Part shown: positions 31,619-41,476 of the stretch, in pieces
How positions within the stretch are numbered: position 1 is the stretch's first letter
Layout of the letters: each line of letters starts with the position of its first letter
Assembly: GCF_900112895.1 (NCBI RefSeq)
Contig: NZ_FONL01000002.1
Location: forward strand, 1-64,000
Direction: 5' to 3'
DNA length: 64,000 nucleotides
Origin: Succiniclasticum ruminis DSM 9236
GTDB lineage: Bacteria; Bacillota; Negativicutes; Acidaminococcales; Acidaminococcaceae
Made by a program: the position numbers and the translations under genes
Notes under the pieces: model-generated
The model's input: only the letters and a program-made list of their open reading frames with translations
Database searches by the model: none
Told to the model about the DNA's origin: nothing

Positions 31619-34237
31619 ATGGCCAATGAATTAACGCCGATGATGCAGCAGTATCTCGATTTCAAAAATCAATACCGGGATGAATTGCTGTTTTATCGCA
31701 GCGGCGATTTTTATGAACTGTTTTTTGAGGACGCCAAAACTGCCTCAAGGGAACTGGGACTGACGCTGACAGGCCGCAACGGCGGTCTGGAAGAACGCAT
31801 CCCCATGTGCGGCGTGCCTTATCACTCGGTGGAACCTTATATTGCGAAGTTGATCAAAAAAGGCTTTCGCGTTGCCATCTGCGAACAGATGGAAGACCCC
31901 AAGCTGGCCAAGGGCCTGGTCAAACGGGAAGTCATCCGGGTGATCACTCCCGGTACCGCTTTAAATGAGGCGTTGCTGGAAGAGTCCGGCAACCGGTATC
32001 TGGTGTATCTGCAGGAAGACGACGGCGTACTGTGTATGGCCCTGGCGGATGTTTCCACCGGGGAATGCCGCTGGTACACGGCCAATGGCAGCGAGCGGCT
32101 GATCTCTGTGGAAGAACAGCTCTTCCGGCTGCAGCCCTCGGAGATTGTGCTGAAAAGCGGTATAGACCAGTGGGACGCGCTGGAAAACTGGCTGAAATCA
32201 AAACTGACCGACTGTCTCTATTCGTTTTATGAAGCGGCTAAAGAGCCGGAAGATTATGTCAAACTGCACTTCGGTCCGCTTGAGTTAGATCCTCTGGTCC
32301 GGTCCACGGTGCAGAACCTGCTGGCCTATCTCCATGAGACTATGATGACGGATCTGTCCCAGATCAACCGGCTGGAACGGATTACCACGGAACAGTTCAT
32401 GAATCTGGACGCCACGGCCATCCGGAATCTGGAACTGATTAAGAACATGCGTGACGGCGGCAAGCGGGGCACGCTGCTGGATATTTTGGATTTTACGGGA
32501 ACTTCCATGGGCTCCCGCTGTCTGAAAAACTGGATCGAGTGTCCGCTTCTGGATATTGTAAAGATTCGGGAACGGCAGGACGCGGTGGAAGAACTGGTAC
32601 TGAATCCCTCCCTCCGGGCCAGCCTGCAGGAAAGTTTAAAAGAAGTTTTTGATTTGGAACGCATACTTTCCCGTCTGGAAGTAGGCAGCGCCAATGCCCG
32701 GGACCTGGTGAGCCTGCGGGCTTCTCTGGCTGCACTGCCGGCGTTGAAAGAAAAACTGCAGGGTGCGAAATCCGGGTTGCTGCAAAAATTATCAGCCAGT
32801 ATCCACATGCACCGGGAAATCCATGATACCCTGGAAGCGGCCATTGTGGATGAACCGCCTTTTACCGTACGGGAAGGCGGTATGATCAAAGACGGTTACG
32901 ATCTGGAACTGGACGAACTCCACGACATTGCCCGGAATAATTCCCAGTGGATGGCGAATTTTGAACAGAAGATCAAAGAGTCAACCGGCATAAAAACCTT
33001 AAAAGTCGGCTTCAATAAAGTGTTCGGGTATTACATCGAGGTCAGCAAGGGGCAAACGTCCGCCGTGCCGCCGGAATTTGTACGGAAGCAGACTCTGGTC
33101 AATGCGGAGCGCTATATCGTTCCGGAACTGAAAGATTTTGAAAACAAGATTTTAAGCGCCAAGGAAAAGATCGAATCCCTGGAATATTATCTGTTTAATA
33201 AGATCCGGGATGAAATCCGGAAAGATATTCCGGAGATCCAGGACACGGCCCATGCGCTGGCCCGTCTGGACGTGCTGGCCGCGTTAGCCATGGCGGCGTT
33301 TAAATATGATTATCACCGGCCGGAACTGAACAACCGGGGGGAGATCCGGATCCTGGACGGTCGTCATCCCGTAGTGGAACGGCTGCTGGACAAGGAAATC
33401 TTTGTACCGAACAATGTAACTTTGAATTCCGCCGACGAACGGATGGTAATCATCACAGGACCCAACATGGCGGGTAAATCTACCTACATGCGGCAGGTTG
33501 CCCTCCTGGTACTGATGACCCAGATGGGCAGTTTTATTCCGGCCCGGAGCGCGGATATCTGCGCAGTGGACCGCATCTTTACCCGGGTAGGGGCCAGCGA
33601 TGACCTGGCTACCGGGCAGAGCACATTTATGGTGGAAATGAACGAAGTGGCCCAGATTTTAAAATACGCCACGAAGAATTCCCTGATCATCCTGGACGAA
33701 GTGGGCCGGGGCACCAGCACGTACGACGGCATGTCCATCGCCCGGGCGGTAATGGAATACATTCAGACAAAGATTAAAGCGAAGACGTTGTTTGCCACGC
33801 ATTACCACGAACTGATCACCATGGAAGACGTGCTGGAAGGGATTAAAAACTATTCTGTTGCCATTAAGGAACGGGGCAACGATATCGTCTTCCTGCGGCG
33901 CATCATCCGGGGTGGCACAGACCGGAGCTATGGTGTGCACGTGGCCCGGCTGGCCGGACTGCCCAAAAAAGTCATTGAGCGGGCAGACGAAATTTTGGAA
34001 GAGTACGATCGGAACAAAGGTTTTATCTGCGACGGAACTGCAGCCTGCAACAGTGACGGCGTCGCGCAAGGTTCTGTAAAAGAAGAACCTGCCGATCTGG
34101 GCATGGGTTCCCTGTTTACAAGCGCCCTGCAGTCGGAACTGCTTCAGCTGGACGTAATGAGCATGACACCCATTGAAGCATTGAACGAGTTATATAAACT
34201 GCAGCAGGAAGCGAAAAAGGAAAGCGGTGTAGTATGA
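31619..34237 (+). CDS. mutS: DNA mismatch repair protein MutS
   Basis: 872 residues from the ATG at 31619 with GGGAGGA upstream; the ATG at 31580 adds an unconserved leader. Mismatch-recognition domain with Phe-Tyr-Glu in YRSGDFYELFFEDA, the connector and lever domains, then the ATPase: Walker A TGPNMAGKSTYMRQVALL, SFIPARSA, TRVGASDDLATGQSTFMVEM, LDEVGRGTSTYDG and FATHYHEL. The C-terminal tail carries the short helical segment for tetramer formation. It overlaps mutL by four bases (ATGA), so the two are made together. Confidence 0.97.
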   Translation: MANELTPMMQQYLDFKNQYRDELLFYRSGDFYELFFEDAKTASRELGLTLTGRNGGLEERIPMCGVPYHSVEPYIAKLIKKGFRVAICEQMEDPKLAKGLVKREVIRVITPGTALNEALLEESGNRYLVYLQEDDGVLCMALADVSTGECRWYTANGSERLISVEEQLFRLQPSEIVLKSGIDQWDALENWLKSKLTDCLYSFYEAAKEPEDYVKLHFGPLELDPLVRSTVQNLLAYLHETMMTDLSQINRLERITTEQFMNLDATAIRNLELIKNMRDGGKRGTLLDILDFTGTSMGSRCLKNWIECPLLDIVKIRERQDAVEELVLNPSLRASLQESLKEVFDLERILSRLEVGSANARDLVSLRASLAALPALKEKLQGAKSGLLQKLSASIHMHREIHDTLEAAIVDEPPFTVREGGMIKDGYDLELDELHDIARNNSQWMANFEQKIKESTGIKTLKVGFNKVFGYYIEVSKGQTSAVPPEFVRKQTLVNAERYIVPELKDFENKILSAKEKIESLEYYLFNKIRDEIRKDIPEIQDTAHALARLDVLAALAMAAFKYDYHRPELNNRGEIRILDGRHPVVERLLDKEIFVPNNVTLNSADERMVIITGPNMAGKSTYMRQVALLVLMTQMGSFIPARSADICAVDRIFTRVGASDDLATGQSTFMVEMNEVAQILKYATKNSLIILDEVGRGTSTYDGMSIARAVMEYIQTKIKAKTLFATHYHELITMEDVLEGIKNYSVAIKERGNDIVFLRRIIRGGTDRSYGVHVARLAGLPKKVIERADEILEEYDRNKGFICDGTAACNSDGVAQGSVKEEPADLGMGSLFTSALQSELLQLDVMSMTPIEALNELYKLQQEAKKESGVV

Positions 34238-36291
34238 TTCAGGAAAGGGAAGTCCGGTTACTGGATACCAATACTTCGAACCAGATTGCGGCCGGCGAGG
34301 TGGTGGAAAAACCTGCATCGGTGGTAAAGGAACTGGTGGAGAACGCGTTGGACGCCGGGGCGGACAGCATAGAAGTGACGATTTTTGAAGGCGGTACGGA
34401 ATATATCCGGGTAGCCGATAACGGCTGCGGCATGACGGAGCAGAACGCCCGCATGGCCTTACAGCGTCACGCAACCAGCAAGATCCGGGAAGTGGACGAC
34501 CTGCGCAGCCTCCACACTTTGGGGTTCCGGGGAGAAGCGCTGCCCAGCATCGCGTCGGTGTCCCGGTTTGAACTGCTGACCAGACCGCAGCAGGAAGAAC
34601 TGGCCACTTCTATCAAAGTAAATGGCGGTGAAGAGGCAGAATGCATTCAGACCGGCGGACCCGCGGGAACAACGGTCATCGTTAAAGATTTATTCTATAA
34701 CGTACCGGCCCGCCGCAAGTTTTTGAAAACGGTATCCACCGAAGGCCGGTATATTACGGAAATGCTGACACGCATCGCCCTGGCCCGGCCGGACGTGCGG
34801 TTCAAACTGACCAGCAACGATAAAGAAGTGCTGGTGACTCCCGGACTGGGTAATCTGAAAGACACGATTACCGCGCTGTACGGGAAAAAAGTTTCGGACG
34901 ATCTGCTGCCGGTAAAGCTGGACGGTGTGTTTGCCGGCATTCTGGTGCAGGGATTTATCGGCAAGCCCACGCTGCTGAAAGGTACCCGGGGCTGGCAGAC
35001 CATTCTGGTAAACGGACGCAGCATCAGCAATCTGATGATCAGCAAGGCTATCGAACATGCCTATCAGTCCCAGATTCCCAAGCGGGGGTTTGCCTTTGCC
35101 GTACTGGATATCCAGGTTGACCCGGCTGCCATCGACGTGAATGTGCATCCCCAGAAAAGTGAAATCAAGTTCAGCGACGAAAGCGCCATTTATAAAGCAG
35201 TCTTCCGCGCCCTGACCGATGCGCTGACAAAACCGATGCATGCGGAACAGGAAAAAAGTTTGCAGGAACAGAACCGGCAGGCTTTGGCAGCGGTGCTGGA
35301 GCGGGCGGAAAAAGGAAATGATTCCATACCGGTACAGGGAAACGTTGCCGGCGCCAATGAAACGGCCAGTCAGCAGACCATGTTCGGCGACATGACGGAT
35401 GCGGGACGGCAGGGCCATCTGAACCGGGATTTCGGAGAAGACATAAATCGTTACGGTAATTACGAAAACAGGGAAACGCCTTCCGGGAATCATCGGCAAG
35501 GCGGAGCCTCTTTTTCCCGTCCCCGTCATGAAATATGGAAGCGACCTGACAAAGCATACGGTGAAGAGTCGCCGAAAGAAGCGGTGTACAGTTTAGGCGA
35601 GACACGTCAGCTCATGCACGATCAGGCGCCGTTGCAGGCTGAGAATTCTGTGTCGATGCAGCTTGCAGGACAGGATACGCTGGAAACCATCTGGCCCATC
35701 GGGCAGGTGGATAAAACATTTATCATCGCCCAGTCAGAAGATACGCTGTATTTAATTGATCAGCACGCGGCCCATGAGCGTATCTTATATGACCGTCTGG
35801 TGCTGACCCATAACGATATTCCGGCCCAGCAGCTGCTGATTCCGTTGTATGTCACGCTGCAGCCGGAAGATGTTGAGCTGTTGGAGCAGCATCATGATGC
35901 GTTCTACAAATTAGGAGTGGACATTACCACGGCCGGGGAGAATTCTGTGCGGATTGCCAGTCTGCCCAGCGATATCAGAAATGAAGACGCGGAAGATTTT
36001 ATCCGCGAAATCGCGCAGTATCTGAGGGAGCACCGCACGCCGGAAGCCAGTGAACTGCGGCAGGACGTACTGCACATGACAGCCTGCCGGGCTGCCATCA
36101 AAGCGGGGGAAGTGTTGAATATGCGTCAGATGCGTCAGCTGATCGTCGACCTGTGTAATACGACCCATCCCTTTACCTGTCCCCATGGGCGTCCCTGTAT
36201 GATCGCCGTAAGCAGCGACGAATTATACAAACTGTTTAAACGTACCGGTTTTGATCTGCCGGGAAAAAATGATGTTCCTTATGATAAATAA
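34234..36291 (+). CDS. mutL: DNA mismatch repair protein MutL
   Basis: 685 residues. GHKL ATPase head: IAAGEVVEKPASVVKELVEN, DNGCGM, HATSKI and LGFRGEALPSIASVS. A disordered linker (about 340-470) joins the C-terminal endonuclease domain with LIDQHAAHERILYDRL, ACRAAIKAGE and CPHGRPC, the metal-binding set of MutL proteins that nick DNA. In the DQHA(x2)E(x4)E motif the last acidic residue is Asp (codon 35791-35793) rather than Glu, a mild change. Diderm bacteria without MutH use such nicking MutL. Confidence 0.97.
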   Translation: MIQEREVRLLDTNTSNQIAAGEVVEKPASVVKELVENALDAGADSIEVTIFEGGTEYIRVADNGCGMTEQNARMALQRHATSKIREVDDLRSLHTLGFRGEALPSIASVSRFELLTRPQQEELATSIKVNGGEEAECIQTGGPAGTTVIVKDLFYNVPARRKFLKTVSTEGRYITEMLTRIALARPDVRFKLTSNDKEVLVTPGLGNLKDTITALYGKKVSDDLLPVKLDGVFAGILVQGFIGKPTLLKGTRGWQTILVNGRSISNLMISKAIEHAYQSQIPKRGFAFAVLDIQVDPAAIDVNVHPQKSEIKFSDESAIYKAVFRALTDALTKPMHAEQEKSLQEQNRQALAAVLERAEKGNDSIPVQGNVAGANETASQQTMFGDMTDAGRQGHLNRDFGEDINRYGNYENRETPSGNHRQGGASFSRPRHEIWKRPDKAYGEESPKEAVYSLGETRQLMHDQAPLQAENSVSMQLAGQDTLETIWPIGQVDKTFIIAQSEDTLYLIDQHAAHERILYDRLVLTHNDIPAQQLLIPLYVTLQPEDVELLEQHHDAFYKLGVDITTAGENSVRIASLPSDIRNEDAEDFIREIAQYLREHRTPEASELRQDVLHMTACRAAIKAGEVLNMRQMRQLIVDLCNTTHPFTCPHGRPCMIAVSSDELYKLFKRTGFDLPGKNDVPYDK

Positions 36292-36305
36292 ATGCGGGGA
36301 TTATT

Positions 36306-37097
36306 TTGCAAGAAATCAGATTTGCGGTAACCAGCAACAAAAATGATAATCGGGAACTGATAGAACAGGCGAAAACCTGGGCGCGGCAGTTACAGGTCCC
36401 TTATGTAGAACGCTATGATAACGGCTCCCTGGATGCGATGCTTTCGGACCATCGTCTCGATGCGTTGCTGATCGCCGGCAAAAACGGCCCCCAGCTTTAT
36501 TCACGGGAAGGCATGATGCTATATCATCCGGGGCTGGGCAAGGTGCGCTGGCAGCGTGTCGTGCAGCGTAAGGAAAATGACAATTTTCTAACCGCTATGG
36601 ATCTTTCTCCGGGCCAGCGTGTGCTGGACTGTACCGTGGGACTGGCGGCGGATGCGTTGCTGGCTTCCCACGCGGTAGGAGAAACCGGAAAGGTTGTCGG
36701 GCTGGAAGCTTCGCTGCCTTTGTGGTTTCTTTCCAGCCGGGGCATTATGTTATATAAAAGCAAATTAGCGGAACTTGTGCAGGACCTGCAACGCATTGAA
36801 ATCATCCATGCAGAGGCTTCCGCATTTTTGAAAACGCTGCCGGAAAACAGTTTTGACGCAGTGTATTTTGATCCCATGTTCCGTCAGCCTGTAAGGAAAT
36901 CATCGGAGATGGTGCCCCTGCGTCCGCTGGCATTTTCGGAACCGTTAACCTTGGAAATGGTGGAGCTGGCGCTTCATGTTGCGCCCCGTGTCGTGATCAA
37001 AGAGCGCAGCGTGGATATATTACAGGAGTACGGCTGTACAGAGTTTGTGGGAACGAAGTACAGCGCTGTCCGGTTTGGAATACGGAAGAGACAGTGA
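36306..37097 (+). CDS. Class I SAM-dependent methyltransferase (RsmJ/SAM_MT-like)
   Basis: 263 residues, TTG start with GGGGA ten bases upstream. The SAM-binding loop is VLDCTVGLAADALLAS, followed by VVGLEASLPLWFL, and the FDPMFRQ motif takes the place of the RsmJ DPMFP catalytic patch. It therefore resembles the 16S rRNA m2G methyltransferase RsmJ, with an added N-terminal domain (about 1-85). The nucleic-acid target is inferred, not shown. It sits between mutL (14-base gap) and miaA, with which it overlaps little or not at all. Confidence 0.82.
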   Translation: MQEIRFAVTSNKNDNRELIEQAKTWARQLQVPYVERYDNGSLDAMLSDHRLDALLIAGKNGPQLYSREGMMLYHPGLGKVRWQRVVQRKENDNFLTAMDLSPGQRVLDCTVGLAADALLASHAVGETGKVVGLEASLPLWFLSSRGIMLYKSKLAELVQDLQRIEIIHAEASAFLKTLPENSFDAVYFDPMFRQPVRKSSEMVPLRPLAFSEPLTLEMVELALHVAPRVVIKERSVDILQEYGCTEFVGTKYSAVRFGIRKRQ

Positions 37098-37113
37098 AGA
37101 GAGGGTACCAACC

Positions 37114-38046
37114 TTGCCAAAAGAAACTTTAGTGGTGATCCTGGGGCCGACGGCTACCGGCAAAAGCTATTGCGGTATTGAGCTGGCCCGGCGGTTCTGC
37201 GGGGAAATCATTTCCGGCGACAGTATGCTGGTTTACCGGCAGATGAATATCGGAACGGCAAAACCTTCTGAAGAAGAACTGAATACGGTGCCGCATCATC
37301 TGGTGAATATCCTGACTCCTGACGCTTCCTACAGCGTGGCGGACTTCCAGCAGCAGGCAACAGAACTGATCCATCAGATTACACGGCGGGGAAACCTTCC
37401 CATCCTGGTGGGTGGCACAGGCCTTTACATCAAGGCGCTGCTGGAGGATTACCGGTTCAGCAGCGTGGAAGAAAACCCTGAGCTGCGTCACCGTCTGGAA
37501 ACCTATGCGCAGGAGCAGGGAAGTACTAAGTTGTTTGACTGGCTGCACAGGGAAGATCCTGCCGCAGCGGCCCGGCTGCACCCCAATGATATCCGCCGGG
37601 TGGTCCGCGCGCTGGAGACTGCTTTGTCCGGGGACAGTGTCTCTCAGGAAAAGCAGCATGAACTGAAATACGATGCCACGGTTTTCGGACTTTCCATGGA
37701 ACGGGATTTTCTGTATGAAAGAATCAACCAACGTGTTGACCGGATGCTGGAAGCAGGTCTGGAAGAAGAGGTCCGGACTCTGCTGAAAGCTGGCGTTTCC
37801 ACGGGCTGCCTTTCCATGAAAAGCCTTGGATACCGGCAGATGGCGGAGTATCTGACAGGTCAGTGCGATTTTGCCACAGCGGTTGATAATATAAAAAAAG
37901 GGACCCGCCATTTTGCGAAACGGCAGATCACCTGGTACAAAAAGATGCCGTACATTCATTGGTTTACGGTTGACAGAAGCCTGAACTATGAAAAAATTGT
38001 AGCAGATATGGCAGATATACTTGAGAAAAAAATCAAAAGGATGTAA
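37114..38046 (+). CDS. miaA: tRNA dimethylallyltransferase
   Basis: 310 residues from a TTG at 37114, with GAGAGGG eight bases upstream; a start at the ATG at 37045 would overlap the methyltransferase gene. Prenylates A37 of tRNAs reading UNN codons, giving the substrate of MiaB. P-loop GPTATGKS, then the GDSMLVYRQMNIGTAKPS substrate region, VGGTGLYIKALL, HPNDIRRVVRALE and FAKRQITWYKKMP. The order mutL, miaA, hfq recalls the gammaproteobacterial cluster. Confidence 0.95.
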   Translation: MPKETLVVILGPTATGKSYCGIELARRFCGEIISGDSMLVYRQMNIGTAKPSEEELNTVPHHLVNILTPDASYSVADFQQQATELIHQITRRGNLPILVGGTGLYIKALLEDYRFSSVEENPELRHRLETYAQEQGSTKLFDWLHREDPAAAARLHPNDIRRVVRALETALSGDSVSQEKQHELKYDATVFGLSMERDFLYERINQRVDRMLEAGLEEEVRTLLKAGVSTGCLSMKSLGYRQMAEYLTGQCDFATAVDNIKKGTRHFAKRQITWYKKMPYIHWFTVDRSLNYEKIVADMADILEKKIKRM

Positions 38047-38099
38047 AATCTATTTATTAACTGACGTATAATAATGATGGATATAAGGAGATTAATACC

Positions 38100-38363
38100 A
38101 TGACAAATACAGCTAACAGCAAAAATCTGATGAACCTGCAGGACAGCTTTCTGAATCATGTGCGCAAGGAAAACCTGCCCGTTGTGATTTATCTGGTTAA
38201 CGGTTTCCAAATCCGGGGACAGGTTCGCGGGTTTGATAATTTTACCGTTATCATTGAAAATGACGGGAAACAGCAGCTGGTGTACAAGCATGCGGTTTCC
38301 ACGATTTCCCCGGCAGCCAACATTACCATCATGCAGCCAGAAAAAGCTGAGAAGAAAGAGTAA
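38100..38363 (+). CDS. hfq: RNA chaperone Hfq
   Basis: 87 residues. A hexameric Sm-like protein that binds U-rich ends of small RNAs and A-rich mRNA sites. Sm1 region [20 protein letters not shown] with [17 protein letters not shown], and Sm2 with the [10 protein letters not shown] signature. A short Lys/Glu-rich tail follows. TATAAT at 38067-38072 in the 53-base gap could be its own -10 box, though it lacks a good -35. RBS ATAAGGAG upstream. Confidence 0.96.
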   Translation: MTNTANSKNLMNLQDSFLNHVRKENLPVVIYLVNGFQIRGQVRGFDNFTVIIENDGKQQLVYKHAVSTISPAANITIMQPEKAEKKE

Positions 38364-38381
38364 TGTTGCTGTGAGAAAGAA

Positions 38382-38412
38382 GAACAGCGCGCAGGCGTTG
38401 TTTTTCTTTTTT
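38382..38412 (+). terminator. Terminator after hfq
   Basis: AACAGCGC pairs with GCGTTGTT (one G-T pair) around GCAG, followed by TTTTTCTTTTTT. Confidence 0.85.
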
Positions 38413-38537
38413 GAGGAAGTATCATGAAGAAACAGGGCCCATTCCTGCCGGGCTGAATAAAAAACCGGACAGGAAATTATTTATTGCGTCTGCTGTCCAG
38501 CGTTAATAACGAAATACCGGGAGGGAGCTAAGTCATC

Positions 38538-39425
38538 GTGGATTATCTTGCGTTATTTATGGAATATCTGCAGGTGGAACTTGGCCTTTCGGATAATACC
38601 CGGCTTTCTTATGAGCGGGACCTGAGGATTTTCTGCAAGGCGCTTTCGATTTCCGAAGACAAACTGGCGGATGTGCAACGTTCCCAGATTATCGGTTACA
38701 TCACCAAACTCAAACTGCAGGGCAGGGCGGCTTCGACCATTGCACGTAAGCTTGCAGCCATAAAGGCATTCTACAGGTTTATGATTACGGAGAATTATCT
38801 GCAGACTGACCCGGCAGAGGCAGTAGAAGCCGGTACCAAAGGCGTGCACCTTCCGAAAGTGTTAACGGAGGCGGAAGTAAAAGCACTGCTGGAAGCTCCC
38901 GATCTTTCTTCAGCGGAAGGTCTACGGGACCGGACGATGCTGGAAATGCTATATGCCACAGGGATGCGGGTCTCGGAACTTGTCACCGTGAAAACTGCCA
39001 GCGTCAATCTGTCCATGCGTTACGTGATTGCTTTCGGCAAAGGTTCCAAGGAACGCATTGTGCCTTTGGGCAGTGTGGCAGCCGAATACCTGCAACGGTA
39101 TATAAGTGAAGCAAGAAGCACGTTTCTGATGGAGAATGAAACAGACCCGGAAACTTTATTTTTGGGTTTGGGAGGACAGGGTCTGACCCGGCAGCGCGTC
39201 TGGGAGATCATAAAGCAATACGGGAGGCAGGCAGGGATAACCAAAGCGATTTCCCCCCATGTGCTCCGTCATTCTTTTGCCACACATCTGCTGGATAATG
39301 GAGCTGACCTGCGAAGCGTCCAGGAAATGCTGGGACACGCCGACATATCAACGACACAGATATATACACACCTTACGAACAAGCGGCTGCGCGCGGTTTA
39401 TGAAAAAGCGCACCCGAGAAAATAG
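38538..39425 (+). CDS. xerD: Tyrosine recombinase XerD/XerC
   Basis: 295 residues, GTG start with GGAGGGAG upstream. N-terminal core-binding SAM-like domain (about 1-90) and C-terminal catalytic domain with the set Arg144 (TGMRVSE), Lys168 (GKGSKER), His241-x-x-Arg244 (HVLRHSFATHLL), His267 (LGHADISTTQIYTH) and Tyr276. Length and lack of neighbouring phage genes point to chromosome-dimer resolution at dif rather than an integrase. Which of XerC or XerD it is cannot be fixed without the partner; the sequence feels closer to XerD. Confidence 0.93.
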   Translation: MDYLALFMEYLQVELGLSDNTRLSYERDLRIFCKALSISEDKLADVQRSQIIGYITKLKLQGRAASTIARKLAAIKAFYRFMITENYLQTDPAEAVEAGTKGVHLPKVLTEAEVKALLEAPDLSSAEGLRDRTMLEMLYATGMRVSELVTVKTASVNLSMRYVIAFGKGSKERIVPLGSVAAEYLQRYISEARSTFLMENETDPETLFLGLGGQGLTRQRVWEIIKQYGRQAGITKAISPHVLRHSFATHLLDNGADLRSVQEMLGHADISTTQIYTHLTNKRLRAVYEKAHPRK

Positions 39426-39449
39426 TTAAACAGGAAATGAGGAGCATTT

Positions 39450-40070
39450 ATGCGGGATAACGATAATTCCCAGGAAAGCAAAAGCGGCGGCGTGGGAATC
39501 TTTATTCTGTTTATTTTAATATTGTTTTTAATAGCGGGAGCTGCCGGAGCCCTCTACGGGTCCCGCATCCAGGAAAAACCGAAAGACCTGTCGGATACAT
39601 CCGTTAAGTCTTTTGATTTAATGGAAGAATCTAAAATGGCCCACAAGACTGTAGACGATGTGCTTCTCCTGAAACGCGAGAACTGGCAGCTGCGGGATAC
39701 CGAACGCAGACAGCATCACGACCAGCTGGAATCTACCGGGGCCGATGTTCTCTGGACGGAAAGGGAAGTTGCCGTTGGCGTTCCCGTTACTACAGAACTG
39801 GAGGGCGCCTCCCGCTGGGTGCAGGAACGTCTGCAGACTACGGATGTGATTTTTATCAGCGGGGAAGAATCCGAGTGGCACGGCATGGATGCCTGGCGTC
39901 TGAACCTTGGCATTGCGGTAAAATCCGGTAAAAACACGGAACGGAAATTTAAAACGGATACGGTTTTCTTTTTTCATCACGGCAACCTGACCAACCGCGA
40001 CAGGGATATTCCAAAGATTCCCAAAGAAAACAAACACTCTGATGGTGAAAAGGAGAAAACAAAAAGCTAA
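39450..40070 (+). CDS. Hypothetical single-pass membrane protein
   Basis: 206 residues, family not recognised. A short polar N-terminus leads to one membrane helix at about residues 15-38 (GIFILFILILFLIAGAAGAL). A helical charged region (about 55-90) and a mixed alpha/beta domain follow (REVAVGVPVTTELEGASRW, WRLNLGIAVKSG), then a Lys/Glu-rich tail. The absence of a clear cleavage site suggests a membrane-anchored protein with most of its mass on one side. It lies 24 bases after xerD and may be cotranscribed with it. Confidence 0.65.
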   Translation: MRDNDNSQESKSGGVGIFILFILILFLIAGAAGALYGSRIQEKPKDLSDTSVKSFDLMEESKMAHKTVDDVLLLKRENWQLRDTERRQHHDQLESTGADVLWTEREVAVGVPVTTELEGASRWVQERLQTTDVIFISGEESEWHGMDAWRLNLGIAVKSGKNTERKFKTDTVFFFHHGNLTNRDRDIPKIPKENKHSDGEKEKTKS

Positions 40071-40184
40071 AGACAGATAATAGCACAAAATTACTGTGTA
40101 TACGCCATAACAGTTGTTGATAGAACTTAACAATTTGTGTTAGTTTGTAACATCAGATTTATATTTCCCTTTTTGGAGGAAACG

Positions 40185-41426
40185 ATGAACTCGGAAGAAG
40201 TAATGCAGAAATACGAGAAATTTATAAATCCGTCCTCGACGCGGCTGTTCCGTTTTATGGGACTGTCCAGCATTGAAGCCCATGCGGAAGGCTGGACCAT
40301 TACCGATACGGAAGGCAAGTCGTTTATTGACTGTCTGGGCGGTTATGGCATGTTTGCGGTAGGCCACAGGCATCCGAAAGTGTTGGAGGCGGTAGAGCGG
40401 GAACTTCATAACATGCCCATGTGCGGTAAAGTCCTGTTCAATGAGCCGGCAGCGATGCTGGCGGAAAAGCTGGCGGAAATCACACCCGGCGCTTTGCAGT
40501 ACAACTTTTTCTGTAACAGCGGCACGGAAGCGGTAGAAGGCTGTCTGAAAGTGGCGCGTCTGGCTACCGGCCGTAAGAAGTTCGTGGCGGCCCACAACGC
40601 GTTCCACGGCAAAACCTTCGGTTCTCTGACAGCCACAGGCCGGGATCTGTACCGTGATCCTTTCAAACCGCTGCTGGATGGCTTTACCCATGTTCCATTT
40701 AATGATATTCCCGCGCTGGAACAGGCCGTTGACGAAAATACGGCTGCCGTGATCCTGGAACCGGTACAGGGGGAGGGCGGTATCAATGTCCCGGCTGACG
40801 GTTACATGAAACAGGCGGAAGAAATTGCTCATAAAAATGGCGCACTGCTGATTGCAGATGAAGTGCAGACCGGGATCGGACGTACCGGGACCTGGTTCGG
40901 CGTGGAACATGACGGGGCGAAGCCTGACCTGATGGCCGTAGCTAAAGCCCTGGGCGGCGGCATTATGCCTATCGGTTCCGTAATCGGGACGGAAGCAGCC
41001 TGGCAGGGCCTCATCGAAGCGCCTTTCCTGCACACGTCAACCTTTGGCGGCGGGCAGATGGCCTGCGCGGCCGGTGTGGCGACCTTACAGGTCATCGAAG
41101 AAGAAGACCTGCTGCAGCGCAGCGCGGAGACCGGCGCATACTTTAAGAAAGGCATTGAAGCTATTGCGAAAGAATTCCCTCAGGTAATTAAAGAAGTCCG
41201 CGGCCGCGGCATGATGATCGGCATGGATCTGGCAAAAGAAGGCGCCGGCGGTATGCTGATGGCGCTGATGATCGATCAGCACATTATTGTAGCATACACG
41301 CTGAACAACCCGAAGGTCATCCGGATCGAACCGCCGCTGATCATGCCGAAATCCGTGGTGGACCATGTGCTGGAAGTTTTACGTAATTCCATAAAACAGG
41401 TTGCTGAAGTGATCGATGAATTATAA
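40185..41426 (+). CDS. Class III aminotransferase (putrescine aminotransferase-like)
   Basis: 413 residues from the ATG at 40185 with GGAGGA upstream; the ATG at 40137 has none. PLP enzyme: FFCNSGTEAVEGCLKVAR, AHNAFHGKTFGSL, VILEPVQGEGGI, the PLP-binding Asp in LIADEVQTGIGRTG and the Schiff-base Lys in MAVAKALGGGIMPIG. The family includes putrescine, ornithine and 4-aminobutyrate aminotransferases with 2-oxoglutarate. The FRFMGLSSIEAHAEG opening resembles the putrescine group as I recall it, but the substrate is not proven. It is followed after 50 bases by a SRPBCC protein. Confidence 0.88.
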   Translation: MNSEEVMQKYEKFINPSSTRLFRFMGLSSIEAHAEGWTITDTEGKSFIDCLGGYGMFAVGHRHPKVLEAVERELHNMPMCGKVLFNEPAAMLAEKLAEITPGALQYNFFCNSGTEAVEGCLKVARLATGRKKFVAAHNAFHGKTFGSLTATGRDLYRDPFKPLLDGFTHVPFNDIPALEQAVDENTAAVILEPVQGEGGINVPADGYMKQAEEIAHKNGALLIADEVQTGIGRTGTWFGVEHDGAKPDLMAVAKALGGGIMPIGSVIGTEAAWQGLIEAPFLHTSTFGGGQMACAAGVATLQVIEEEDLLQRSAETGAYFKKGIEAIAKEFPQVIKEVRGRGMMIGMDLAKEGAGGMLMALMIDQHIIVAYTLNNPKVIRIEPPLIMPKSVVDHVLEVLRNSIKQVAEVIDEL

Positions 41427-41476
41427 ATACGTGTAAATACGCACAGCCCTCCAGGCGTGTAAGAAAAGGAGTTTAT

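Noticed and set aside
38538-39425. Phage or integrative-element integrase
   Set aside because: Length and motifs fit XerC/XerD, and there are no att repeats, tRNA or phage genes nearby.
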